This document shows, piece by piece, positions 47,926 through 59,064 of a stretch of DNA of 64,000 nucleotides. Location: positions 2,327 through 66,326 of the forward strand of contig ML210280.1 of assembly GCA_004369085.1 (NCBI GenBank). The letters run 5' to 3'. This DNA comes from Coprinopsis marcescibilis. Lineage: Eukaryota > Basidiomycota > Agaricomycetes > Agaricales > Psathyrellaceae. The notes beneath the pieces were generated by a model. It did not search any database and was not told the origin of the DNA. It saw only the letters and a program-made list of their open reading frames with translations. The translations under genes and the position numbers were made by a program. How positions within the stretch are numbered: position 1 is the stretch's first letter; every line of letters starts with the position of its first letter.

Positions 47926-48563
47926 ACTCCCTTTGATGATTGGCACTCCATAGCATCGCTTCCTCCATTGTTACTTTCTCATTCATGCTGTTGTTTATAA
48001 TCCGCTTCGGCGCTTAGATACTGTCAATGTCACTAAAAAGTCGACGACCACATATGTGTACACGAACATCTGATTTCAATTCAGTTTATGACCCTAAAAT
48101 GGATTGACATGTGGCGTAATCAAACGCACTCCAAATGGAAACGTTTTTGCTTCTTATTTACTTATCGACCACTCCAATCAATGTAATTTCTCTTATCTCG
48201 AACGCACAAAAGCCAAGTAAACCCTTTGTCGGAGGCGTGCGGAGAAACTCCACGGAAGCAATAGGTTCAGGTCGGTCGATCTATAAAAACATTGACGGCC
48301 TATCATGCTGTGGGGAACATGAGATATGACACAAATCAGCAGAGATAAGGAAAACATATTGATTTTGTCAAACGATGGAAGTGGCTTAGAAGATCGCCAG
48401 ATCTCTGGAAATAACACTTCCCGAGTCACGGAATGTTCTACGAATGTCACGCATCGTGTGTCAGATTTCTAAGGGGTTGTCGTGTTCTCCATACATACCC
48501 CCAAAAATTAATCATGGAAGGGCTAACCCTAGTTGGTCTCACGTCACCCCGTTCGATACTTGA
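47926..48563 (+). promoter_or_regulatory. nrt2-nar1 intergenic and nar1 promoter
   Basis: 638 bp. GATA-type sites occur at 48193-48198 (TTATCT) and 48344-48349 (GATAAG). A TATA-like CTATAAAAA lies near 48280. This is compatible with the same nitrogen control as the divergent promoter. No gene in the interval. Confidence 0.45.
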
Positions 48564-51500
48564 ATGAACTCTTCCCTTGACCTCTTCTTCGAGTTTTTGA
48601 CAAAAATGAACATCCTCCAACGACCTTTGCTCTCGTCCTCAACCACTTCCAGCAGTAGCGACACACGGTCGGGCGTGACCTCTCCCAGCTCAGAGTCGGA
48701 GTCGTACTTCGGTAGGGGAGAGGTCAGCCTCCCACAACCATTCAGCCCCGCCACACTCTCAGCCGAGTCCACTGAGACAAGAGCTAGAGCGCTGCCCCAG
48801 GACCTACCAATCCCTCCCATCCCTGACGAAGCCGTATGTAAAACATTCGACAAGCAAGATGTGTGAGTTTCCTTGGATCCGTATATCTCTGTGTAATTAT
48901 CGCTCACACTCTGCTATCATTACAGAGGGACACCTGACGAATGGATTCCGCGCGACTCTCGAATGGTTAGGTTGACCGGAAAGCACCCCTTCAACTCGGA
49001 GGCGAAGCTACGGGACCTCTACTCCTACGGATTCATCACACCAAGTAACCTCTTCTTCGTAAGAAACCATGGAGCTGTCCCAAGGATCGACGATGAGACG
49101 GCCAAGAACTGGAAGATCGAGATACATGGGTAAGTCTGCGATGATCTCCAGGCATCTAAACTCGATCATGAATACTTACCTCGCTCTTAGATTATGCCAA
49201 AATTCTGGCTCGCTTTCGCTCGACGATCTTCGCACCATGTTCGAGGTCGTCACTGTTCCCATCACGCTTGTCTGCGCAGGGAATCGCAGGAAGGAACAGA
49301 ACGTCGTACAAAAGTCGCTTGGTTTCAGCTGGGGTGCTGCTGGACTTTCGACTGCTCTCTTCACGGGCGTCTGGCTTTCAGATGTCCTGGGTTTCTTTCA
49401 ACCTCAAAAGGGCGCCAAGCACGTCATATTCGAAGGCGGAGACTCGCTCCCAAATGGTCCGTATGGTACAAGGTAAGCTGTCGCCGCTGTCGTGTTCAAG
49501 GTCTGGTTTCTGACTTTGATATTTTAGCCAACTTCTGAGCTGGGCGAAAGACAGACGTCGCGGGATGCTCCTGGCCTGGGCAATGAATGGACTCCCGTAG
49601 GTCATAGCCCATTGAATTTGCATATGGATCACTTATGAAAGAACTTAGGTTGGAGCCAGACCACGGATTCCCCATCAGACTCGTCGTCCCCGGCCAAATC
49701 GGTGGTCGCTCAGTAAAGTGGCTGAAGAAGATCGAGCTCTCTGAGAACGAAAGTCAGCACCACCTTCACTTCCACGACAACAAGGTACTGCCGATGCCTA
49801 TCGGACCCGACCAAGCTCGAGCGGAGAAAGCTTGGTGGTACGATCCGAGGTTCGTACTTTCCTTCGTGATGATATTTGGACTCCGAGCTGAGCTCTTGAA
49901 ACAGCTACATCATCCGCGACTTGAACGTCAACAGCGCTATCGCTTCTCCTGACCACGACGAGATACTTCGAGCCCCGGACACAGAGGTATATACTCTTCG
50001 GGGTTATGCCTATGCCGGAGGAGGGCGTCGTATTAGCCGTGTCGAGATCTCCCTCGACGAAGGGAAGACTTGGTCGCTCGCGCAGATCCAGTATATCGAG
50101 GACCAGTTCAGAGGCGTTTCTCACCACGACACCGTCTATGGAAGTTTGGACCTATCCGATAGCGACCAGAGCTTCTGTTGGTCCTTCTGGTCGTTCGATG
50201 CCGAGGTAAAGGCGTTGAAGGAGGCTCCCTCCATCACCGTCAGGGCGATGGATGAGTCGTTGGCGCTTCAGCCCAGGGACATGTACTGGAATGCGACAGG
50301 AATGATGAACAATTGGCGAGTCAGACTCATGTTGACTAGTGGTTCAAATACTAACCTTGATGGCACAGGTGGTTCAGAGTTTGTATTCATCGACTGGGTG
50401 ATGGAGGCTTGAGGTTCGAACATCCGACAAGTAAGTAATGTCGTCATCTATAAGGGGTTGAAAAACTCATATAGTGTCCTCTTTTTCTAGTGGCTGGAAC
50501 GCAACCAGGCGGATGGATGCAGAGACTGAAGGATGCAGGCCTTGACCCTTCACAACCCGTATTTTCTTCGAAAGCGGATGGACTGCAGGTTCAAGTAACG
50601 ACTGCGCAACCAGCTGTCGAAGTGAGCATGACAAAACCAGGCGTCACTCGCAGGATCACAGTCGAGGAGCTCGCTGCACACGCCAATTCTGAGAAGCCGT
50701 GGTTCGTTATCAAAGGAGAGGTGAGTTGTCGATCTGACAGCCACACAATCGATCTGATTGGCGTGACAGGTGTACGACGCGACGGAGTACCTGAGCGAGC
50801 ACCCCGGCGGGCCGCAGTCCATCACGCTAGTTGCCGGAGAGGACGCGACGGAAGACTTCATGGCGATCCACAGCGCTGATGCCCGGAAGAAGCTGGCAGA
50901 GTACCACATTGGAACCCTTATCGGCTCGGCTGAAGGTCCCAAACCTGAGCCAGTTTCCGAGACAGATTCGAAAACATTCCTGCGTGCCAAGGAATGGAAG
51001 ACCGTAACGTTGACGAGGACCACAGACGTATCAAAGGATTCGAAGGTCTTCAGGTTTAGTTTGGGGAATGCTGAGCAAGCGTTGGGTCTTCCGACTGGGA
51101 AGCACGTGTATGTGAAGCTGAAGAGGAAGGTGGAGCAGGGCGGGAAGAAGGTGCCGGAAGGTCAGGTAGTGCAGAGGGCGTATACGCCGTTGTCTCGAGG
51201 GTCTGACAAGGGTTTCATTGATATGCTAATCAAGTGAGTCACAGCCTTTCTGTCGATATCGTTGGAAACTAAATATGCCTGCAGGATCTATTATCCGAGC
51301 GTCGATTTCCCTCTGGGTGGGAGGATGACTGTTGGCTTCTCTGAGCTTGAAGTAGGGGACGTCGTCAGCTTGAAAGGCCCTATTGGGCACTTCACATGGT
51401 TAGGATCTGGGCGAGCATCAGTTGACGGAAAGGAGAAGAAGATTACGAACGTCGGTATGGTTTGTGCAGGTAGCGGGATCACCCCCATTCTCCAGGTGTT

Positions 51501-51893
51501 GCGTGGTATCTTCGAGGACGAGAACGACCGGGAGACAAATGTTTCTGTATTGGACGTCAACCGCGACCTGGACGATATTCTCTGCAAGGCTGAGCTGGAC
51601 GAGATGGCATCCAAGCATGGTAATCGCATACAGCTTCACTATTCCTTGACCGGGAAGTCAGTTCCCGAGACATGGACTGGTCTTGTTGGCCGTATCACAC
51701 AGGATATGCTTATGTCTCGCTTGCCTCGACCCTCAGAGGAAGCGATTATTTGTATCTGTGGTCCGCAAGAAATGGAACAGAGTCTTAAAAGTGAGTTACG
51801 TTCCTGATGTATGCGCTGGGTACTCACCATGGTTATCTAGGAATTCTGACTGCGCAAGGGTGGCATCCAACCGAGCAAATCATTATTTTCTAG
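48564..51893 (+). CDS. nar1: Assimilatory nitrate reductase [NAD(P)H]
   Basis: Plus-strand gene, ATG 48564 (an alternative in-frame ATG at 48606) to TAG 51891-51893; niaD of ascomycetes. It reduces nitrate to nitrite in the cytosol. Domains in order: a Ser-rich N-terminal extension; molybdopterin domain (HPFNSEAKL, FVRNHGAVP, VPITLVCAGNRRKEQN with the Mo-ligand cysteine, GFSWGAAGLSTALFTGV, HGFPIRLVVPGQIGGRSVKW); dimerisation region (YAYAGGGRRISRVEISLDEG, DMYWNATGMMNN); cytochrome b5 (VYDATEYLSEHPGGPQSI and the second heme His in MAIHSADARKK); FAD domain (RAYTPLSRG, GRMTVGFSELEVGD); and NADH domain (MVCAGSGITPILQVLRGIF, ICICGPQEM). The end WHPTEQIIIF matches full-length enzymes. The intron 50316-50368 starts with GCGAGT, a GC-AG intron required to restore NNWWFRVCIH. 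No damage otherwise. Confidence 0.93.
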
Positions 51894-53659
51894 CTTCCTT
51901 ATGGCATGGATCGTTATGTATATGTTAGTTTAACTGTAACGAGCATTGAAACGAAATCTAGATCGGGCGTGAATCCCCTGATTTTTGACCTCCCCTATTT
52001 TGAGAGCGATCAGGCTTATGTAAGTAATTGCCAATGCTAAGGCAAGGTCGATGGTTCGAACTTGCATTCACGGTAACGTTTATGGTACAGAGGTTTCGCA
52101 AGACTGATGCCGAGAGATTACCTACACCACTGGCAGCGTTACCAGTGGGGCATAACAAGGTCCGTATTGTCAGTCGACGTCTTTCCCTCCACACAAGTTG
52201 GCACATATGGGAATTGGCGCAACTGGCGAAAGAGAGAGCTATTCGGAATACCCCTCGTTGCATCTTCCGTTACACTGGTTCGATAAAGAGCTCGATGAAG
52301 ATTGGCTGGTGTCAGAAGCAAGTCGACAACATAGGTAGCCCAGTGAAGAGATAGCGACTAAACATCTAGTTGTAAACGTCTGTTCAGTACCTGAACAGCC
52401 AAGTACAACACCACACAGGTCCGCGACAATGCTTTTCATGATTTAAAACACTGGTGGGTACCCGTTCTATGCCTTGAAGATGGCAATTAAGCGGTAAGCA
52501 ACGTCCAGGTTACAGAAAAACAACAGAGTTGTAGGTGTCGATAGTTGCCGTTCTCACAAACGAGCAGCGGTACGTGTTATACACCTTGAATTGATGGATG
52601 GATCAGTTACATATGTCCCCTTGGCCAGATTCGACAAGTGGGTTGACCAAATGTGTGCTTCTCTGCCATTTTTTTCAGGCAATCTGTGCCAGGCGACTAA
52701 CCATATGGTGCATCTGGATGATTTCAGAGACTATTGGAGCGTACCAACTTAACGAGCACTTTCCATCATCGGCTCCATTTGATCCTTGTCCTTTACCGTG
52801 TCCAGACCAAAGGCGATTGTTGGAACCAGAGTGCTTTAGTTGCCAGTGGAGGTATGATACTCTTACTGGTGTGATGTTGCATAACGATGGTCGGACTGAT
52901 GATCTGTGATTCACCGATCGTTTGTACAAACGCCGATCATTTCTCAGGCTGGTGCATCTTAAGCTTGGACGGAGAACACAGCGTTGCAAAGGTCGATGAT
53001 ATAGGATGGTATGCGACCATTACAGTTGCCAATCCCCACGGAAGTGTCACGCTACACCATGTCTAAGACAGATGCGATCTTCATTAAGCAGCATATGCGG
53101 CGTCGCTTGATATGTAGTTGCCGCGGATCCGAATTAAGCGCTCAAAGTGGTCAGTGAATCCATGCTCCTCTCTTGAGTAAGTTCGCTGCATATATGATTA
53201 ATTTGATTAACAATGAAACTGACAATGAAGACCTGAATTTAACACACCAGACTTTAGGCATCTATATAGATCTCCCGGTAAAGGAAGCAGGCATGTAATT
53301 CTCGCATATGTGTACACTGTCGCGGTATACAGCTGAGCGAGGGTGAAGCAGATATGAACATGGGGCAGTGAGCCATGTACATGTACGCTGAAAAGGCAGA
53401 CCCAGGTGAGCGTCGTTTTAAATGTTTATGGTTCTTTGTGATAGAAGTGTACACTCATGACCTTGGAGCACGTCACTGCCACTGAGAGAACCGTTGTTGC
53501 GAGAACCAGCTCTCGCGAGTAAGGCTTAACATACCTGCTACGAACAGCTGCGGATGTTTCGACAAAAATACATGACGGTTGCGACTCCGCCAATGGCCGA
53601 GGACCGTTATGGATAATGTTTCAGCAAGACTTTCAGGATGTCACGAAAGCCATCACCAC
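51894..53659. other. Intergenic, no gene recognised
   Basis: About 1.8 kb downstream of nar1. Only short frames without domains. No RNA gene, transposon motif or long repeat recognised. Confidence 0.4.
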
Positions 53660-53667
53660 TATATAAA
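53660..53667 (+). promoter_or_regulatory. TATA box of seven-TM gene D
   Basis: TATATAAA, 66 bp upstream of the ATG at 53726. Confidence 0.55.
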
Positions 53668-53725
53668 CGTATGACAGTCAGCAACCACCACTTCTCTATA
53701 CACCTCGCGCTACCTTTCTGAATCC

Positions 53726-54957
53726 ATGCCCCACCCACATCTTGCCCCATACCTGATCAGCAGCGACGTCCTCTTCGTGGTCTCGGGTACGGTGGACTTC
53801 ATTTGTTGTAGACACGACTTAACACGCCATCCTCTCCAATCTAGGCTTCCAGCTGTTCCTATGGGTTCAGACACTGGTCGCATTCTTCCGTAGCTCAGCA
53901 GCAGATAGGAGAAGAAGGGTCATTTACATTATCTCAGGAACAGTTCTTCTGTTCGGCTTCGTCTGTTGTGCCGTCTTTCGCGGACTCGGTGTTGGACTGA
54001 TGGTCCTGACTGATCGGGCCCCTGAAGATGTTGATGACATGTCTTCACCCCTTTCTTGGTCGCGCACCGTTCAGCTGACAGCGTCAGCTACGGTCCATTT
54101 CGTGGGCGAAGGGACTCTGGTAAGTAGCGAACGCTCTACTTTACTATCGCGGTAGGCAGAGGCTGATCTTGGATACTGAAGCTATTTCGGGCATATGTGA
54201 TTTGGAACCACAAGAGGGTCGTCATGATACCTGCCTTTCTCCTTTTCGCAGCAACAGCAGGTAAGGAAGGAACTTTGAATGTTCTCCATCAGAACTCTAA
54301 CTTGATGGCATGCATATGACAGCACTGGGAATTTATACCTCCATTACCTGGGCAATGTCCTACTATGGGCGAAACATGGCCCTCTGGACGGGCTACTACA
54401 GTTGCAGCATCCTTCTCAACATTCTCCTAACAAGCTTGATTGCGTATCCAATTATCAGCATGCGTCGCAGGATGCAACTGATATGCGAGATGACTTCTTT
54501 GGGAACTGAAACTACGAGCACCCTGTCTATTCTCATCGAATCCGCGCTCCCGTTTACACTTATCGGAAGTCTGTCAATCATCGTTTCGGCATTGTCACTT
54601 CACACGACCTCAGGCGATGCCTGTTTTTTCTCTCAAGCACTTTGGATATCAGCCGTGGTGCGTTGACTTCTTTCTGTTCTTGTTCAGATCCCAAGGCAAC
54701 CTACTAATGGGGTTTGAATTGGTTAGTCGCTGGCACCACAGCTCATTATCTTCCGGGTTGCGACAAAGAGAACTTGGACAGAGAACCCTACTATGCCGAT
54801 TGATGACCTTACACATCCTATTGTCTTTGCCGCTTACCGTGAGACAACCGGTTCCGTAGAAGAAGACGGGGGGGATCCGCGCCCGAGCACGACGAGTTCG
54901 CTGTACAGTGGGAGGGATATGGTTCAGACTTCTTCGATGCAGCGAGGTGTAGCTTAG
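53726..54957 (+). CDS. Seven-transmembrane protein of an agaricomycete family (copy D)
   Basis: Five exons (53726-53786, 53845-54119, 54182-54260, 54323-54657, 54727-54957) encode 326 residues, all in phase. It is a paralogue of gene C: same exon number and phases, and shared elements IESALPFTLIGSLSIIV, LLTSLIAYPIISMRRRMQ and SLAPQLIIFRVATKRTWTE. Predicted helices include YIISGTVLLFGFVCCAVF, VVMIPAFLLFAATAALG and ILLNILLTSLIAYPI. The last exon is reached by a 69 bp intron ending TTGGTTAG. The C-terminal tail is Ser/Thr-rich and acidic. Ligand and role unknown; probably plasma membrane. It sits just downstream of the nitrate cluster, but nothing in the sequence links it to nitrate. Confidence 0.8.
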
Positions 54958-56021
54958 TTACGCAGATATGACAGATGTTCAAGTGCTCAGCTTCTGACGG
55001 AGTGTATTCCATGAGGAGCGCATATAACACTGGTTATCTTTGAACTGTTTACCAAAGGTGTCGTTTGCGATGATGACCTTACGTATGAGCAGGAGTTCAG
55101 GAACTGAAGGAAACCTTAAAGCTGCCATTCGAGCTGGGTGACTTTCCATAAGGAAAATATATGCCAGTTTAATCTCTGAGCGGTGCCAGGCGGAGTGTGA
55201 ATACGGCTCCAAATGACAATCTATTCCATTCCGTTTTCCATAAGCAATGAGCAATATAATACTCCGTCTCTACGCTGTAAGACACTGTGGATCTGGAGCC
55301 TTTCCTGCTGAGAGCATGAGGAGAGCACGAAGGAAAGAAAGGAGAAAGAGGTTGTGACCAAGAAACATGAAAGACACGCTAATCAACTTGACACGCTGGT
55401 CTCAGTGCGAAGGCCTCCGAGGTGCTGGTTGGATGCTACACTTCTCCATGTTCAGAACTACCGTACACAACCCTAAAATAGCGATGGGCACAGTGTCCTT
55501 CGGGGTTAAATCGATAATTACAGTATAGCATTCGTGAGAGCCGGGGCAACTCAAACTAAAGAGGCAGGTAAGCTTTTATTCCAGTCTGTTCGAGGGGGGG
55601 TTACCCTACGAACAGATTCTATTCCATTCAGACCCACTTGCCTAGCAACGACATTGATTTCAGGTACAGGGTCCCAGCGGCATCTCGGCCAGTCCGTTTA
55701 TTATATTCGTAGAAATTCAAAAGTGCTTATGGAAAGTCACCCACTCCATCTGTAATTAATAATAAATGTGGCATGTATATAACCTGTCCATGATGTTCGA
55801 GTTATTCCGACTCGTTACCCGGTGCTCATTCGCAAAAGTCCAAAAGAAAAAAAACTCGTAGTCCAAAAAAACTCGTAGTCCACGATCCAAGCCCTACTCG
55901 TACAGGCATCCTCTACCCCTAGGCTTGTGTGTGCATGAGTTCAAGAAGTCAAGACACGATCAAAGACGCACGAACCTTAAGGGCTGCTCCACCACTTCGT
56001 ATCTCACTCGCGTCAAACTAC
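54958..56021. other. Intergenic with a short tandem duplication
   Basis: No gene. A 17 bp unit (seven A then CTCGTAGTCC) is duplicated head-to-tail at 55848-55864 and 55865-55881. Nothing else recognised. Confidence 0.5.
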
Positions 56022-56720
56022 TTACAAATTAATGACCGGCACAGGCACAGTCCATAACTTGACTGGATAACAATTCGTCGGTCCTTCACCCTCCACCTTC
56101 CTATACCAGATCTACAACGTAAGAAAATGTTTTCGTCAGCTCAGGACTACCACCAAGCAAACCAAACTCACCTCCTCCTCGTCCCCACAAGACCAGAACC
56201 CTCCCGCCCACCTGAACACCAACTCCGCACCAAGCTGCGCATTCTTCTCGTAGCTCCTCAACCCAAACATCTCATAGCTTGCACACTTGTTGGTCGAGCT
56301 CGTGCCTCCAATGAGGTACCCCACCCGGCCAAAGGTGGCGCATCGCCCGGAATTCGTGAACTCGGTGTTTATGTAAGGGCTGAACCACTCAGAATTGGCC
56401 GGGTCTGTAGTCCTATCACGCGTTGCCCGCAGTTGGCCTTGGTAAAAGTAGAACATTGCTGGGAGGCCATCACCGGTAAGGCTGGCTGTCCCGCCGTCAC
56501 TCTCGATCAGGACCGCCTGCGGCGGAAGGTGTCAAGTTTCAACATTCCGTGCTGCAACTCGAAGAGATAGGGGCTGTAAAACGAAACTCACCCTCACATC
56601 CGAGGTCCCCAAAGAAACAGCAACAAGGTGGAATAGGGGCGTGTCTGCAGCCTTAAAGGCTGAGACATACGAAAACAAGGGAAAGAGGAGAGAAGCGAGG
56701 CCCAACAACAAGAAATACAT
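56022..56720 (-). CDS. Small secreted protein of unknown function
   Basis: Minus-strand gene from ATG 56720 to TAA 56022-56024, three exons. Signal peptide MYFLLLGLASLLFPLFSYVS is followed by a mature region of roughly 160 residues with AVLIESDGGTASLTGDGLPA, MFYFYQGQLRATRD, EWFSPYINTEFTNSGRCATF, GYLIGGTSSTNKCASYEMFG, ELVFRWAGGFWSCGDEEE and a last exon IWYRKVEGEGPTNCYPVKLW. Four cysteines in the mature part suggest disulfides. I do not recognise the family. A minus-strand TATA box lies at 56776-56783. It may be a lectin- or effector-like extracellular protein, but that is speculation. Confidence 0.72.
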
Positions 56721-56775
56721 GGTCGACGGAAGGGTGCAACGAGACTGAGAGAGAAAGAAGTCGACGCTAACGATC

Positions 56776-56783
56776 TTATATAG
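56776..56783 (-). promoter_or_regulatory. TATA box of the small secreted protein gene
   Basis: CTATATAA on the minus strand, 56 bp upstream of the ATG at 56720. Confidence 0.5.
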
Positions 56784-57227
56784 GTTGTTGCGGTGGCGTC
56801 CACCTCGAGGCCAGGAACGACGTCACAGTGGTGGTCTACTATAGTTAGTTGGCCTCCTGTAGCGTGACTCCAGCTGTGTTAGCAGACAAATACTAAGACG
56901 ATCCTGAGGCTTCGATCGAACAAGCAACTCGCCCTGTCTCACGAAATAAAGCAACAGCAAGGAAGCAATACTCCATCGGCCAGGTAGGGGACGAGTTTCG
57001 GCTCGCAAGACGCATATGGTTAGCTGGAAATGAGGCCTGGGGTAACGTCCAGGACATCTATGAAAGGGTGCTTGCAGGCAGATGTCAGACCAACCGTTGG
57101 GATAAACGCGTAAACTTGCAGATCTGCGCCCTGATTGCCGTTTTTAGGTCTTTTATTACACGTGTGGATGAGGAATACAGTGCAAAATGATGAATGAAGA
57201 GAAATGATGATTCGGACAAGAAACAGT
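56784..57227. other. Intergenic, 5' flank and 3' flank
   Basis: Upstream of the secreted protein gene and downstream of the ribosomal P1 gene. Nothing recognised. Confidence 0.4.
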
Positions 57228-57822
57228 TTAATCGAAGAGTCCGAAGCCCTAGGAACGAATAAAACACAATTTATCAGTATTGCCTCAGGAAAATCACTTC
57301 GCAGCAAACACACCATGTCGTCGTCTGACTCCTCCTTCTCCTCCTCCTTCTCCTCCTCTTTGGGTGCCTCGGCAGCAGCGCCACCGGCAGCAGGGGCAGC
57401 ACCGCCAACAGCGGGTGCTCCTCCACCTGCACCGACGTTCGACAACAGCTCCTTCACGTTCTTGCCCTCGAGGGCCTTGGCGAGTAATGAAGCCCAGATA
57501 GGCTCGAGCTCAACACCGGCAGCGTCGGTGAGAGTGGTGATTTTGTCGGCCTGCAATGAATGGGCCAATATCGTCAGAAAACCCTTCGCTCGACAGATAC
57601 GACCCGGATAAGACTCACGGTGATCTCAATGCCATCGTCGGCAAGGATCAGAGCAGCGTAGGTGGCGGCAAAGTCTTGGGAGGCCTGTAATTCAAATTAT
57701 CAGCGTGCGCTCCTGGACGTCATCCGTCCACTCGTTGTCGCATCCATCCGGAATACACCGTTTCCAGCGTAGAAAAGGCGACATTGGACAGTCCGGACGT
57801 CGAGGAGGGCATTGCTCACCAT
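57228..57822 (-). CDS. RPP1: 60S acidic ribosomal protein P1
   Basis: Four exons on the minus strand: 57820-57822 (just the ATG), 57619-57684, 57314-57550 and 57228-57248, giving 108 residues. P1 pairs with P2 on the ribosomal stalk and recruits elongation factors. The N-terminal dimerisation region ([58 protein letters not shown]), an Ala/Gly hinge, a Lys/Glu stretch and the tail SDDDM plus GFGLFD are all present, with the final GFGLFD in its own exon. Size and motifs are normal for fungal P1. The first coding exon carries only the start codon, confirmed because the acceptor at 57684/57685 leads directly into [18 protein letters not shown]. Confidence 0.95.
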
Positions 57823-58093
57823 TGCAATGGGTTTTGTGGGCGTGGAGGCTGCTGAGGGCGGTCGTCGTCGTAAGCTTCAGGAACGAGTTCTGTCGAGGTC
57901 GAGGGCAGGGGCTGAATCACGTGCTGTCTTACACTGCCACCGCACGGACGACCTTGGCGCGGTATCTAAATTTAGACCCGCCCTTGCTACCTTCCCGCGC
58001 GCGACGGATGGGTTGATTGGGTACGATAGTGATGTCTGTGGACATTATACACAGAATCTGACATACACGTAGTAGTCCAGTATATGGAGAGTA
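57823..58093. other. Intergenic between the two P1 genes
   Basis: Short region upstream of RPP1 and downstream of the P1-like gene. Nothing recognised. Confidence 0.4.
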
Positions 58094-58499
58094 TTAGGAG
58101 TGATGCGAGTGGCTATCAATACCATGCCCCCAGTCGATACAGAAGCACATATCTTCCTCCTCCGACTCATCTGATACGATGTTCCAAATGTCATTCTCAA
58201 CGGGTTCGTGCAGCGGCTTGTGGCCCAAGCTTTTGATAGGGACCTTGGATGGAAATACTCCCTGTGAGATCAACATCTGCATGTCATGCTTCCTCAGTGC
58301 ATCTGCAAACATCTGCACCCATATCGGTTCCATCTCCACCCCCGCGGTTTCAAGAAGTGACATCAGTTTCTCTGCCTTTCAAAGCGAGCCACAAGTTAGT
58401 AAAGCCAGTACCGGAGGAGGAAATACTTACCTGGATCTCAATTCCATCGTCTAGTAAGATCAGAGCAGCGTAAACAACGGCGCTTTCGTCATCATTCAT
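58094..58499 (-). CDS. P1-like acidic protein with altered hinge and tail
   Basis: Two coding exons on the minus strand, 58431-58499 and 58094-58375, give 116 residues. The N-terminal half is a clear P1 domain: VVYAALILLDDGIEIQ, AEKLMSLLETAGVEMEPIW, MFADALRKHDMQMLI. The Ala/Gly-rich hinge is replaced by QGVFPSKVPIKSLGHKPLHE. The acidic DESEEEDM run is kept, but the conserved GFGLFD is replaced by CFCID followed by WGHGIDSHSHHS. The intron after IEIQ is at the same place as in RPP1 (after IEIT), so this is a duplication of the neighbouring gene that has diverged. It could still form stalk-like dimers but is unlikely to recruit factors through the normal tail (inference). It may be a decaying copy. 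An acceptor-like TTTTGCAG just upstream suggests a 5' UTR intron. Confidence 0.75.
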
Positions 58500-59064
58500 G
58501 TCTTCTGCAAAATCATGGGTTCGCGCGTGAGTTCAAGCTATGATATGTACAGATGAGCTCACTCGGAACAAAAGATTACCTCGATATGGGTGTTACTGAA
58601 GTTTGAACGTGCTCTCGAACATTTAATGAGCTTTATATGGCCAACGTGGGATATACCGCATCTCACCCGAAACAGCAGATCTAGCAGGATGCTCATCAAC
58701 GGCACTGACTGAACCCTGTCAGTGGCACCATAGATATAGGATATCCTTCCTTCTTCGAGATAGAGAGCTTCAATGGAGCTGGTATATGCAAACATTCCAC
58801 ATCATGCTCATTTGCTTTACTTGGTCGCTTTTTGAAAATAGTCGGACACTTCGCCGTTGTCACGTAAACTTCAAGTTTAAGCCGTGGTCGAGGTCAACAT
58901 CCCACCATCAGTGCGTAATGCTCGTGCAGGACTACAACTTTTCTATACCACCTCTTCAAGATCTATCATCTTCTTCAGATAAGCAGCAGGACGACACCCA
59001 ATGTCAGAAACTTGTCTTGATTCGAGTCAGCCTATAATACACAAAGACAAAAGAAAAACGTAAA
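58500..59064. other. Intergenic, no gene recognised
   Basis: 565 bp between the P1-like start and the 3' end of the next minus-strand gene. Nothing recognised. Confidence 0.4.
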
